The notes under the pieces are model-generated. The model made no database searches, was not told the DNA's origin, and saw only the letters and a list, made by a program, of their open reading frames with translations. A program made the translations under genes and the position numbers. Of a stretch of DNA of 64,000 nucleotides, positions 45,085 to 54,627 are shown one piece after another (within the stretch, counting starts at the first letter, position 1; each line of letters begins with the position of its first letter). Source of the DNA: Prevotella sp. UBA746 (GTDB lineage Bacteria > Bacteroidota > Bacteroidia > Bacteroidales > Bacteroidaceae); contig DBKQ01000028.1 of NCBI GenBank assembly GCA_002298545.1, positions 22,137 through 86,136 of the forward strand, read 5' to 3'.

Positions 45085-47358
45085 ATGCGCATACGTTATC
45101 CTTTCTTCCTTATCCTCTTGTTTATTTCATGTATTAATTTGTTTGCACAGAAAAAGTGTGTAATTCATGGTCATGTGTATGATTCCGAAGGCAAACCGAT
45201 ACCTAATGTAGCTGTCTTAGTAAAACTTGACAGGGTTATTGGAGCTGCTACAAACAATGACGGTTATTATCAATTCTCTTTTTTTTCACTTGACAGTGTA
45301 AATGTTTCTTACTCGAACGCATCTTTTGAGCCTCAAGTGTTAAGGTTTGCTCCACAAGATACCATAACCGCAGATGTAGTATTGTCTGATAAAACAAATT
45401 CTCTTGCCGAAGTTGTTGTCAAGGGTGAAGTTGTCAGGGTTTCAGACAATTCCATTGTATATTTGCCCACGCAGCAGCAAAAGAACAGTTCCAATTCTGG
45501 TATTTCCTTACTGTATAATATAATGTTGCCGGAACTGAATGTAAATCCTTTTACAAATTCTGTCAGTTCTACTGACGGAAGCAGTCTTTCAATGTATATT
45601 GATGGAAGAAAATCAAATATTAGTGAGGTTAAAAGCCTTCGGCCTAAAGATATTATTAGAGTAGAAGTTTACGATGGCAATATGGAAAAATTTCCCAACG
45701 AACAGAAGGTCGTAAATTTCATTCTTCGTCATTATGATTATGGAGGCTATGTAGACGTCAGAACCGACAATCGTTTCTTTTATAATACCCACGACCAGTC
45801 TGTCCAACTGAGCCTTGACTCGAAAAAATGGAATTATACCATTATGGGGGAAATAGCAAACAACAGAGACAACGGTATAAAATCTAATGGTGTGGAGCAT
45901 CTGCTGATAGTCAAGCCGATAGAGAGAAAAACAAACATCACTGGCGGAAAAAGTGGCGGCGACAGCTATTCAGGAGTGTTCAAAACGTTGTACAAGAGCC
46001 AAAATACTATGTTTTACGCTCAAATGGGTATGAAATATTCAAAGGACTTTTCAAAGGAGAGTTCAGAAATAGTCTATATGGCAGATGGACTTTATGATAG
46101 TCGTGCTTTGCAAAACTTACATACTAAGGATATTTCGCCGACGCTGAATATGTTTTTAAGGAAGGATATAAATAAAAATCATTCAATTGAGGCGAAACTG
46201 ACATGTTCATATTTGAACAGGACGTATGACAGGGCATATGAGGAGAATGATTTTAATTTATGTAACGACATAAGGGAGCATGCATATAAGTTTGACGGTA
46301 ATCTTAAGTGGAATTACAGAATAAACAGGAACAACAGTTTTAGCGTATTCCTTTGGGATGTATACAGTCGTAACAAAAACTATTATTATAGTAATAGAGA
46401 AAATGACCAGCAACTTGTGTCAAATGATTTTTTGCTTTATCCAACTTATACATACATTCAAAATGGAAAATTCTATTTGAGTTGTCAGGCTGGATTTGAT
46501 GTGTGCCACAATGAAATAAACAAATACCGGTATTCGAAAGTTTATCCTCGTCCGGCATTGACGGTGAATTATTATATTTACAAGACGAATAGCCTTTTCA
46601 TGGATGTAAGGATGGGCTCCACAATACCAATGCTTTCGAGAATGAATTCTGCGGAACAGCAAATAAACACCCTTCAGGTGGTGCGTGGAAATCCGTATTT
46701 GCAGTCGATGAAGATTCTTGACGGACTTTTGTCGTATAATATCCATACAGGCAACTTCCGTATGTCTGCGTTCTTTTCGTATAATGCCCTTTATGACTTG
46801 TCGAAAAATAACTATGTGACGGATGCAGGAAAGCTTGTACAGACATATATTTCCGACGGTAACTTCAATGATTGCAAGTTTGGTGTCAACTCAGTTGTCA
46901 GTTGCCTTGGAAGGAATTTCCAAATTAGATGCAGCCTTGCGTATCAAAGGCAGAGTGTGACGGGAAAGGACAAAGACCATATTGATAATTTTATATATAA
47001 TGTCAATGTGCTGTATCATTTAAAGAACTTTGCATTTTCGGCATACTATAATTCAAAATCTAAAATGTTGTCAAGTATACCTATGATTATGGAGTCTTTG
47101 CCAGACTATGGACTATTGGCAACTTGGGGCTATAAAGAATTGTTCTTGGAAATTGGAGCAAAAAGGATTTTCGAGAAGAATTCTGGAATATGCCGTTATT
47201 ATAGCTATGACAGATACAATACTTTTACTCGCAGCTATTCAGATGCACAGGATAGACAGGTTTACGTAAAGCTGAGTTATAGTTTTGATTTTGGCAGGAA
47301 GATTAGTCATAAGAAAATAGAGAGCAACAATTCGGTGAATTCTTCTATAATATTGTAA
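45085..47358 (+). CDS. TonB-receptor-like outer-membrane protein of the RiPP operon
   Basis: This 757-residue protein has a signal peptide (1-21, ending LFAQ). A carboxypeptidase-regulatory-like domain follows at about 27-95 (GHVYDSEGKPIPNVAVLV), then a plug-like region (LAEVVVKGEVVRVSDN, MYIDGRKSNISEVK) and a long beta barrel. It belongs with the outer-membrane beta-barrel (OMP_b-brl_3) group rather than classical SusC, and no SusD gene is present. It lies 14 bases after the radical SAM gene and 2 bases before the exporter. It may carry the mature peptide through the outer membrane, take it back up, or give immunity; gene order alone cannot decide. Confidence 0.8.
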   Translation: MRIRYPFFLILLFISCINLFAQKKCVIHGHVYDSEGKPIPNVAVLVKLDRVIGAATNNDGYYQFSFFSLDSVNVSYSNASFEPQVLRFAPQDTITADVVLSDKTNSLAEVVVKGEVVRVSDNSIVYLPTQQQKNSSNSGISLLYNIMLPELNVNPFTNSVSSTDGSSLSMYIDGRKSNISEVKSLRPKDIIRVEVYDGNMEKFPNEQKVVNFILRHYDYGGYVDVRTDNRFFYNTHDQSVQLSLDSKKWNYTIMGEIANNRDNGIKSNGVEHLLIVKPIERKTNITGGKSGGDSYSGVFKTLYKSQNTMFYAQMGMKYSKDFSKESSEIVYMADGLYDSRALQNLHTKDISPTLNMFLRKDINKNHSIEAKLTCSYLNRTYDRAYEENDFNLCNDIREHAYKFDGNLKWNYRINRNNSFSVFLWDVYSRNKNYYYSNRENDQQLVSNDFLLYPTYTYIQNGKFYLSCQAGFDVCHNEINKYRYSKVYPRPALTVNYYIYKTNSLFMDVRMGSTIPMLSRMNSAEQQINTLQVVRGNPYLQSMKILDGLLSYNIHTGNFRMSAFFSYNALYDLSKNNYVTDAGKLVQTYISDGNFNDCKFGVNSVVSCLGRNFQIRCSLAYQRQSVTGKDKDHIDNFIYNVNVLYHLKNFAFSAYYNSKSKMLSSIPMIMESLPDYGLLATWGYKELFLEIGAKRIFEKNSGICRYYSYDRYNTFTRSYSDAQDRQVYVKLSYSFDFGRKISHKKIESNNSVNSSIIL

Positions 47359-47360
47359 AG

Positions 47361-49550
47361 ATGACAAGACTTTTCAAAAGATTCCCTTTCGTCATGCAGC
47401 GTGACTCGGCACATTGTGGAGTTGCATGTGTGGAAATGCTATGCAAATATTTTGGAAATGATGTTTCTTACGATATAATACTTGATTTTTGCAGAGCAAA
47501 TGTCAATGGCATGTCATTTAAGCAGATAAGAAGTACTGTTGAGCATTTAGGTTTTCTTACGAAAAGTGTTAGGATTCCTTTGAATGAGCTAAGAAAAGTA
47601 AATAGTATATGTATATTGCATTGGAATAAAAATCATTATGTTGTTCTCTATAAAGTGAAAGGAAATTCATTTTATATTGCAGATCCGGCAAAAGGAAGGA
47701 TTAAGTATGAATATGATGATTTTGTAAAATATTGGAGTATTGATTCCAAAAGTGATTCTGAAGGATATGCCATGTTTGTGGAGCCGACAGATAAATTTTA
47801 TAATTATACTAAATATGACAACAAAAGTAATTCTTTCAGAATATCAATTTATCTGAAACAGTATGCCAAGTCTATATCTCTAATATTTTTTACGTTGCTT
47901 ATTACGGGTATATTCCTTTCTTTACTTCCGTTTCTTACGCAAAAAATTGTTGATATTGGTATAAAGGACAAAAATATGTTCTTTATTATGCTGGTTCTGT
48001 TTGGGCAACTTGCTTTAACATTAGGAAAGATTACTTTTGATTTTGTCAGGAAATGGATACTGGTAAAGATTTCCATGAGTATAAATATTTCTATGGTCAG
48101 TGAATTTTTGATAAAGTTGGTAAGGTTGCCGATGTGGTATATAGAATCAAAACATATTGGTGATTTGCAACAACGCCTATATGACCATTCTCGAATAAAT
48201 TCATTTTTGACAACACAAATTCCCAATATCATTTATTCTTCAATTTTGTTTCTCATTTTTTCAATTGTATTGTTGTTGTATAATTCCATCGTATATTTCG
48301 TATTTGCTGTATTCAGTATTTTATATGTTTTATGGACAATTGTATTTCTTAAAAAGAGGAAGGTTATTGATTATGAATATTTTGACAAACAGTCAGAAAA
48401 TAATATTAAGATTTACCAATATATCAATAACTTACAGGAAATTAAATTGCAAAATTGTGAAGCAAGACGTTGTGCTGAATGGAAAGAAACCCAAAGGCAG
48501 ATGTTTTCAGTTCAAACAAAAAATCTGAAATTACAGCAGACGCAAGAAATAGGTAGTATACTCCTTAACGAGACGAAAAACATTGTTATGACAGCATTTA
48601 CTGCTTATGCGGTAATACTTGGAAATGTTTCATTGGGGGGAATGTTGGCTATACAATATATAATAGGTCAGCTAAACGGACCGGTAGAACAGCTTATGGG
48701 GTTTATATATTCCTCTCAGGACGTTAGAATAAGTATGGAAAGAATAAACGAAGTCCGTAATTTGCCGAGCGAAGAGAATATTTATGGAAATATAGAATCT
48801 GTGAATCCTTCATTCGCAACGGCTATAACAGTTTCTCATCTAAACTTCTCTTATGATAAATTTTCTGACAGGTATATTCTGCAAGATATCAACTTGGATA
48901 TAAAACGAGGAAAGGTTACAGCTATAGTAGGAGCCTCAGGAAGTGGAAAGACAACGTTACTGAAAATTCTGCTTGGGTATTATATGCCGACAGAAGGAAC
49001 TGTGCGTCTTGGGTCAGATGAACTGAAAGCATATAACATTCAATGGTGGCGTCGTCAGTGTGGTGCCGTTATGCAAGATGGTGTTATCTTTTCTGATACT
49101 ATAGCCCGAAACATATCTATAGAAGATGACAATATTGACTATTCCCGTTTGAATATGGCGATAAGAATGTCCAATTCTTCAGAATTTATAGATAACATGC
49201 CTTTAGGGTATAATACGGTAGTTGGACAGGAGGGAATAAAATTGAGCAAGGGTCAAGCTCAGCGTATTCTGATAGCAAGGGCTATTTACAAGAATCCAGA
49301 CTATTTGTTCTTTGATGAGGCAACCAACTCATTGGATGCAAAAAGCGAAAACGCCATAGTTTCAAGTCTAAGCGATTTTTTTAAGGATAAAACAGTTGTA
49401 GTAATTGCCCATAGGTTGAGCACAATAATAAATGCTGATCAAATAGCTGTTTTGAATGACGGACGAATCGTTGAAAGTGGCAGACATGAGCAACTTTTAA
49501 AACTGAAAGGTTATTACTATGATTTAGTGAAAAAACAATTGGATGTATAG
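47361..49550 (+). CDS. peptidase-containing ABC transporter (C39-PCAT)
   Basis: This 729-residue exporter cleaves the Gly-Gly leader and pumps the peptide out of the cytoplasm. The N-terminal C39 peptidase spans about 1-135, with Gln13 and Cys19 in MQRDSAHCGVAC, His92 in WNKNHYVV and Asp108 in IADPAKG, a complete catalytic set. Six membrane helices span about 165-440. The ATPase domain has Walker A VGASGSGKTTLL, the signature LSKGQAQRILIARAI and Walker B FFDEATNSLD. All needed residues are intact. No HlyD-type adaptor or TolC gene is adjacent, unlike many PCAT systems. Confidence 0.93.
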   Translation: MTRLFKRFPFVMQRDSAHCGVACVEMLCKYFGNDVSYDIILDFCRANVNGMSFKQIRSTVEHLGFLTKSVRIPLNELRKVNSICILHWNKNHYVVLYKVKGNSFYIADPAKGRIKYEYDDFVKYWSIDSKSDSEGYAMFVEPTDKFYNYTKYDNKSNSFRISIYLKQYAKSISLIFFTLLITGIFLSLLPFLTQKIVDIGIKDKNMFFIMLVLFGQLALTLGKITFDFVRKWILVKISMSINISMVSEFLIKLVRLPMWYIESKHIGDLQQRLYDHSRINSFLTTQIPNIIYSSILFLIFSIVLLLYNSIVYFVFAVFSILYVLWTIVFLKKRKVIDYEYFDKQSENNIKIYQYINNLQEIKLQNCEARRCAEWKETQRQMFSVQTKNLKLQQTQEIGSILLNETKNIVMTAFTAYAVILGNVSLGGMLAIQYIIGQLNGPVEQLMGFIYSSQDVRISMERINEVRNLPSEENIYGNIESVNPSFATAITVSHLNFSYDKFSDRYILQDINLDIKRGKVTAIVGASGSGKTTLLKILLGYYMPTEGTVRLGSDELKAYNIQWWRRQCGAVMQDGVIFSDTIARNISIEDDNIDYSRLNMAIRMSNSSEFIDNMPLGYNTVVGQEGIKLSKGQAQRILIARAIYKNPDYLFFDEATNSLDAKSENAIVSSLSDFFKDKTVVVIAHRLSTIINADQIAVLNDGRIVESGRHEQLLKLKGYYYDLVKKQLDV

Positions 49551-49568
49551 TTTCTCCAATTCTTTTTT
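49537..49568 (+). terminator. intrinsic terminator overlapping the exporter stop codon
   Basis: AATTGGA pairs with TCCAATT around an 11-base loop that contains the stop codon, followed by CTTTTTTT. It closes the RiPP operon. Confidence 0.6.
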
Positions 49569-49608
49569 TGCATTACAATTAACACATTCTTCGCAATATT
49601 TTTTTCGG

Positions 49609-49706
49609 TAATTTTACCCTCACACCCTCACCCATAGCCAGCAAGCCCTTTGTACATCGGCGTTTCAGGGTGTGAGGGATAGTGTGAGGGGTGGTGAGGG
49701 TAGACG
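49609..49706. repeat. interspersed GC-rich repeat element, copy 1
   Basis: The element begins ATTTTACCCTCACACCCTCA and ends in GGTGTGAGGGATAGTGTGAG, so its ends are inverted repeats. Copy 2 lies in the opposite orientation at 58060-58168. Confidence 0.75.
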
Positions 49707-49792
49707 GCTGATTATGCCATAAAATTACGACTTTCAGATAATTGTCCACCCTATTGACGCGTTTTTATACCATCAGTTATTATAATTCCGGG

Positions 49793-49800
49793 TAATTTTG
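49793..49800 (+). promoter_or_regulatory. -7 promoter box of the pectin methylesterase gene
   Basis: TAATTTTG lies 39 bases before the ATG at 49840. Confidence 0.55.
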
Positions 49801-49839
49801 CCGCCATAATTACTAACCGAATAATAACATCAAAAAACG

Positions 49840-52800
49840 ATGAAAATCAGATTCATTGCGGCAACCGCACTGGTTGCCTGTGCCTCGCTGTCAGTAGGGG
49901 CAAACAACATGCAGTTCTTCGAAACGACCACTGCGTCGACTGCCGGGAACGTTATTTCCCGGGCAGAAGCCATTGATGCCAAAGACGCAACAATAGCATG
50001 GGCGTTCGACAAGAGCGACGACAATCCTTCAGCGGCAGAAGTTTCCATGCCCGAAGCAGTATCAACAACAAGTTTCTCTCTCGGGAGCAACCTCTATTTC
50101 AATGGTAAGCAGGGAAACCTGTCGAAGCTCAATCCGAAGGAGAAAATCAGCAACGCAAGAGACGAAAAGTCATTCGTTTGCTTCTCTATCGTTCCGAAAA
50201 AGGGAGTCAGCTTCACACCGAAATCCGTATCCTTCGATTCGCAGAAATGCGGAACGAGCGGCGGAACACTCGATGTGGTGGCAAAATGCGGCGACAAGAC
50301 CGTCGATCTTGTGAAGGGCTTCAATCCGGAGCGAAACTCCGTGTCTTCGTCAAATCTCGACATGACGGCGCTGCAGACCGTATCCGACAAGGTAGAACTT
50401 TATTTCTATATCTACAACCTTGCCAACAACAAGCAGCTCGCGCTCGGCAATATCACGGTAACCGGCGACCTGAACGGAACTCCCGTTACCGTTCCGGTAT
50501 ACACATTGAGTGTAGGCACTGCCGATGAAGCAGCCGGAACCGTAACCGTAAATCCGTCGGGCGCAGAGTTCGACGAGGGCACCGTAGTTACCGTAAGCAC
50601 GACAGAAAACTTCGGCTACCACTTTGCCGGATGGACAGGAAACGACAATAAGGTGGTGTCGACAGAAAACCCTTATACATTCGAGCTTACCGCCAATACT
50701 TCGCTCACTGCCACATATACAAAGAATAATGTATATGCCCTGAACATGACTCTCGAAGGCGGAGCAAACCAGAACCTCGTGCAGTTCTCGCCAAAGGGAA
50801 ACGTGGTTAACGGCGTGCACTATTATGAGGAAGGAACCGACGTGAAGCTCACGGCTCTCAACAACCGCATCCTTACCTTCACCAACTGGGAGGACAACAC
50901 CACTTCCATGGAGCGCGAGGTGAAGATGGACGGAGAGAAAAGCCTCACGGCAAACTTCTCTTGTACCGACTATATCGTGGGTTGGGACCTCTACAGTGAC
51001 ACCCCTACACAGGAGCGTGCTGCCGACTATAAGGCAGAGAGCGACAACGCCGGACTGCTCTCTCTGCGCAATGCAGCCGGACAGACTTCGTCGTGGCTCG
51101 CTTGCGGAGCACAGAAGGGCGGACAAAACGGCAAGTATGCTGCCCGCTGCTGGAAGAAGCTAACCGACAAGTATTATTTCGAACTCTCGTTCTCTACCCT
51201 GGGCTACAGCAATGTGAAACTCTCTGCTGCCGTGGGCGACGACTTCAACGCACACAGCATCGTGAATGCCGAATACTCGCTCGACGGAACGACATACACC
51301 AAGTTCGGTACATACAACCTACCGGCTCGCGCATGGGATTCAGAGGAGTTTGCTCTCCCTGCCGAGGCTGCCGGACAGCAACTGGTGCGCGTGCGCTTCT
51401 TGCCAGACTATGATTCTCCGCTCGTGGGTTCTACGGGCGATTACGACGGACTTGCCGTGGCTGAGATTTTCGTACTCGCCGACAAGGAAATCGTTGACGA
51501 TAAGGTAGCTCCTAAGCTCCTCTCCTCTATCCCTGCCGACAATGCAACGGGGGCTTCGGCAAACGGTTCCGTAATCCTTACTTTCGACGAGAAGGTGGTG
51601 GCTGCCGAGAACAGCGAGGCTACGCTGAACGGTGAGACGCTGAAGCCTACGGTGAGCGGAAAAACCGTGGTTTATCAGTATAGCGGACTGAAATATTCTA
51701 CTAAATACACCTTTAAGCTCCCTGCCGGAATGATTCTCGACCGTAGCGGCAATGCCTTCGAGGGAACGGAGATAAACTTCACCACTATGGAGCGCAAGCA
51801 ACCGGAGGCTCGCGTATATGACGCTGTTGTTGCACAAGACGGCACTGGCGACTATACCACCGTGCAGGCGGCTATCGATGCAGCCCCGGCAAACCGCGTT
51901 AAGCCTTGGCTCATCTTCATCAAAGAAGGTACATACAAGGAGCATGTAGACCTGCCGGCAAGCAAACCGTATCTGTATTTCATCGGACAGGACAGAACCA
52001 AGGTATTTATCAGCGACAACAGACTCAGCGGTGGTCCGAATGCCCTTAGCGTAGACAAGGGTGCAACATTCGTCGCACATGCCGCAAACCTCTATTTCGA
52101 GGGACTGAGCTTTGTTAACTCTTATGGAGTGGAGAAAAACGACGGTCCGCAGGCTCTCGCCCTCAACACCGAGAACGACCGCATCGCCTTCAACAAGGTG
52201 GGTATGTACAGCTATCAGGACACATGGATTACAACCAGCAAGTCGAACTACCGCCACTACGTGAAGGATTCCTTTATCGAGGGAGCTGTAGACTTTATCT
52301 ACAATAGCGGCAACGTCTATTTCGACAACGACACACTGAACATCGTGCGCAAGAGCGGTGGATATATCGTGGCTCCGTCGCATCAGAAGGACGTGAAGTG
52401 GGGATATGTCTTCATGAACAACGTAATCACCGCTCCGGGCGTGCCTACCGAAACTGATGTGTGGCTCGGCAGACCGTGGCACAACTTCCCGAAGACGGTG
52501 TTTATCAATACCAAGGCTGAGGTTACTATCCCGGCTAAGGGATGGTATGAAACGATGGGCGGACTGCCTGTGCTATGGGCTGACTACAACACGATGGATA
52601 TCAACGGCAATCCCGTAGACCTCTCTCACCGTCAGGATACATACTGGTATAAGGATGCCAACGGCAACCGCGTGGAAGGAAAGGCAAAGAACTATCTCAC
52701 CGACGAGGAGGCTGCTCAGTATACCGTGAAGAACGTGATGAGCGGCGACGACAACTGGCAGCCGGAACTGCTGACAGAGGCTTGCGATGCTCCGGAGCCA

Positions 52801-53133
52801 GTGGTGAAGGACGGCAGGATTACATGGAATGCCGTGCCATACGCCATCTGCTATGTCATTACGAAGAACGGTAAGGTGGAGGGCTTCACTACCGCTACAT
52901 CTTGCGACTATGTAGAGGGCAACACTTATGAAATACAGGCTGCAAATGAGTTCGGCGGACTGAGTCTTGCGGCTAAGGCAAAGACTCCATCGGCAGTAAA
53001 CGGCATCGTTGCCGACAAGGAATTCAAGGCAGAGGCTGTATATTCAGCTGATGGCGTTCGCAGAACAAACATCGAGAAAGGTATGAACATACTGAAAGGC
53101 AGCAAGTCTGCAAGGAAGGTAATGATAAAATAG
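49840..53133 (+). CDS. secreted multidomain pectin methylesterase, CE8
   Basis: This 1097-residue enzyme probably removes methyl esters from homogalacturonan outside the cell. After a signal peptide (1-20) comes a beta-rich region to about 220. Then follow InlB-type repeats (GYHFAGWTGNDNKVVSTENP, about 225-375), another beta domain, and a Big_5-like Ig domain at about 555-650 (SSIPADNATGA). The CE8 beta-helix spans about 660-960, with motifs QDGTGDYTTVQAAID, GPQALAL, YSYQDTWI, GAVDFIYNSG and WLGRPWHN, so the catalytic Gln, Asp and Arg are present. A Fn3-like segment and a type IX secretion-like tail (YSADGVRRTNIEKGMNILKG) end it. It is far longer than a minimal CE8 enzyme. A hairpin follows the gene. 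Confidence 0.92.
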   Translation: MKIRFIAATALVACASLSVGANNMQFFETTTASTAGNVISRAEAIDAKDATIAWAFDKSDDNPSAAEVSMPEAVSTTSFSLGSNLYFNGKQGNLSKLNPKEKISNARDEKSFVCFSIVPKKGVSFTPKSVSFDSQKCGTSGGTLDVVAKCGDKTVDLVKGFNPERNSVSSSNLDMTALQTVSDKVELYFYIYNLANNKQLALGNITVTGDLNGTPVTVPVYTLSVGTADEAAGTVTVNPSGAEFDEGTVVTVSTTENFGYHFAGWTGNDNKVVSTENPYTFELTANTSLTATYTKNNVYALNMTLEGGANQNLVQFSPKGNVVNGVHYYEEGTDVKLTALNNRILTFTNWEDNTTSMEREVKMDGEKSLTANFSCTDYIVGWDLYSDTPTQERAADYKAESDNAGLLSLRNAAGQTSSWLACGAQKGGQNGKYAARCWKKLTDKYYFELSFSTLGYSNVKLSAAVGDDFNAHSIVNAEYSLDGTTYTKFGTYNLPARAWDSEEFALPAEAAGQQLVRVRFLPDYDSPLVGSTGDYDGLAVAEIFVLADKEIVDDKVAPKLLSSIPADNATGASANGSVILTFDEKVVAAENSEATLNGETLKPTVSGKTVVYQYSGLKYSTKYTFKLPAGMILDRSGNAFEGTEINFTTMERKQPEARVYDAVVAQDGTGDYTTVQAAIDAAPANRVKPWLIFIKEGTYKEHVDLPASKPYLYFIGQDRTKVFISDNRLSGGPNALSVDKGATFVAHAANLYFEGLSFVNSYGVEKNDGPQALALNTENDRIAFNKVGMYSYQDTWITTSKSNYRHYVKDSFIEGAVDFIYNSGNVYFDNDTLNIVRKSGGYIVAPSHQKDVKWGYVFMNNVITAPGVPTETDVWLGRPWHNFPKTVFINTKAEVTIPAKGWYETMGGLPVLWADYNTMDINGNPVDLSHRQDTYWYKDANGNRVEGKAKNYLTDEEAAQYTVKNVMSGDDNWQPELLTEACDAPEPVVKDGRITWNAVPYAICYVITKNGKVEGFTTATSCDYVEGNTYEIQAANEFGGLSLAAKAKTPSAVNGIVADKEFKAEAVYSADGVRRTNIEKGMNILKGSKSARKVMIK

Positions 53134-53172
53134 TGCGTATATAGCAGCTGTTTATATACAAAGCTTTATCAT

Positions 53173-53211
53173 GGCGGGAGCTTCACATTTACCAAGTGTG
53201 ATGTTCCCGCC
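53173..53211 (+). terminator. hairpin after the pectin methylesterase gene
   Basis: GGCGGGA-C-TCACA pairs with TGTGA-G-TCCCGCC around a 9-base loop. The T-run is weak, so it may be a terminator or an mRNA 3' stabiliser. Confidence 0.55.
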
Positions 53212-53226
53212 AATTGTTTATACCAA

Positions 53227-53276
53227 GCACCAAAGGTGCAGCAGCATAGCACCAAAGGTGCAGTATAGCTGCACCA
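53227..53276. repeat. two copies of the palindrome GCACCAAAGGTGC
   Basis: Perfect 13-base palindromes lie at about 53227-53239 and 53250-53262, with a partial third (AGCTGCACC) near 53267. The rest of this 340-base gap holds only the promoter of the next gene. Confidence 0.65.
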
Positions 53277-53441
53277 ATTCCGTCACTTTCGTTTAGTTCT
53301 GCTTGTTGTTGTAAATCCGAATGCTGTTATTGCAGATTTGCAAGTCACTCTTTTTTTGTGGAGAATAATTCTTATTTGTACAATAGTAATCGTCTCATTC
53401 AAAAAGTCTTTTACTAATTATGGATTATCAATATAAAGCAT

Positions 53442-53449
53442 TATATTTG
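53442..53449 (+). promoter_or_regulatory. -7 promoter box of the DUF1016/AraC-regulator pair
   Basis: TATATTTG lies 24 bases before the ATG at 53473. Confidence 0.55.
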
Positions 53450-53472
53450 TGGCGTAAATTAAAAATGAAAAA

Positions 53473-54627
53473 ATGGCAAAGAAAAATATAGACTTATCTT
53501 TAATCCTCCATGATGACAGCAACTATAAGGACTGGCTTGTAGAACTCAAGGAACGTTTCTACAGCCATCGTCTCAAAGCATCATGTACTACCAATGGCTA
53601 CCTGTTGGATTTCTATTGGAAGTTAGGACGAGATATTGAAGCCAAGCAATACACCAATACATACGGTTCTGGGTTCTACAAGAATCTCAGCTTGGACCTA
53701 AAGCATGAGATGCCTGGGGTGAAGGGATTCTCACCCATAAACTTACGTTATATGAGTAAGTTCTTCAAACTGTATGCTCCTTTATATAGAAATGTTCCGC
53801 AGACTGCGGAACATTCCATAGATTCAAGTTCAGATACAAATGTTCCGCAACATGCGGAACATTTAAAAAATCGTCAGCAACCTGTCGATGATTTTAAACT
53901 GTTGTTGTCTATTCCATGGGACCATCATCGCCGTATCATAGACAAATGCAAGGGCGATATGAACAAGGCCTTGTTCTTTGTAAGAAAGACTTGGGAGAAT
54001 AATTGGGGACGTGATGCCCTGCTCAACTGGCTCGATACCGACCTTTACGAGCGTGATGGCAAGGCTATCACCAACTTCAAGTCTACGCTTCCTGCTATTC
54101 AAAGCGACCTGGCTCAACAGATGACCAAAGATCCTTATCACTTGGATTTCCTTAATTTAAAAGAGAAATTTGATGAACGTGAGATAGAGGATGAATTGGT
54201 GAACAACGTTACTCGTTTCCTTTTAGAACTTGGAAGAGGATTCTCCTATATGGGTAGACAGTTCCGCTTGGAGGTAGGGCAGCAGGAGTTCTTCCCCGAC
54301 TTGCTGTTTTACAATGCTCACCTTCATGCCTATGTGGTCATCGAACTAAAAGCCCAGTCATTCCATCCATCGTTCTTGGGACAATTGAGCTTTTATGTTT
54401 CAGCTATCAACCACCAGTTCAAGACAGATATTGACAATCCGACCATAGGCTTGCTTATATGTAAGGACAAAGATAATGTAGTGGCAAAATATGCCTTGGA
54501 TTCATACAAGGAGCCAATGGGTATATCAGAATATCAACTGTCAAAACTATTCCCGAAAGACTTCAAATCTTCCATGCCGACTATTGAGGAATTGGAAAAG
54601 GGACTGAAAGATAATAGAGAACTATGA
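53473..54627 (+). CDS. DUF1016/YhcG-like PD-(D/E)XK nuclease-domain protein
   Basis: This 384-residue cytoplasmic protein has an N-terminal DUF1016 domain (about 15-115; LDFYWKLGRDIEAKQY, GVKGFSPINLRYMSKFF). A linker follows, then a C-terminal PDDEXK-type nuclease fold (about 225-365). In that fold, FFPDLLFYNAHLHAYVVIELKA supplies the Asp and Glu-x-Lys residues. The family is associated with restriction or mobile-element biology, but its function is unsettled. The linker (about 107-135) is partly encoded by two palindromic repeats and reads NVPQTAEH and NVPQHAEH. The stop overlaps the next gene by four bases (ATGA). Confidence 0.85.
   Translation: MAKKNIDLSLILHDDSNYKDWLVELKERFYSHRLKASCTTNGYLLDFYWKLGRDIEAKQYTNTYGSGFYKNLSLDLKHEMPGVKGFSPINLRYMSKFFKLYAPLYRNVPQTAEHSIDSSSDTNVPQHAEHLKNRQQPVDDFKLLLSIPWDHHRRIIDKCKGDMNKALFFVRKTWENNWGRDALLNWLDTDLYERDGKAITNFKSTLPAIQSDLAQQMTKDPYHLDFLNLKEKFDEREIEDELVNNVTRFLLELGRGFSYMGRQFRLEVGQQEFFPDLLFYNAHLHAYVVIELKAQSFHPSFLGQLSFYVSAINHQFKTDIDNPTIGLLICKDKDNVVAKYALDSYKEPMGISEYQLSKLFPKDFKSSMPTIEELEKGLKDNREL
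53791..53863. repeat. two 25-bp palindromic repeats inside a coding region
   Basis: AATGTTCCGCA-nnn-TGCGGAACATT occurs at 53791-53815 and 53839-53863 with perfectly matching arms and different loops (GAC and ACA). Both copies keep the reading frame of the DUF1016 gene. Confidence 0.8.
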
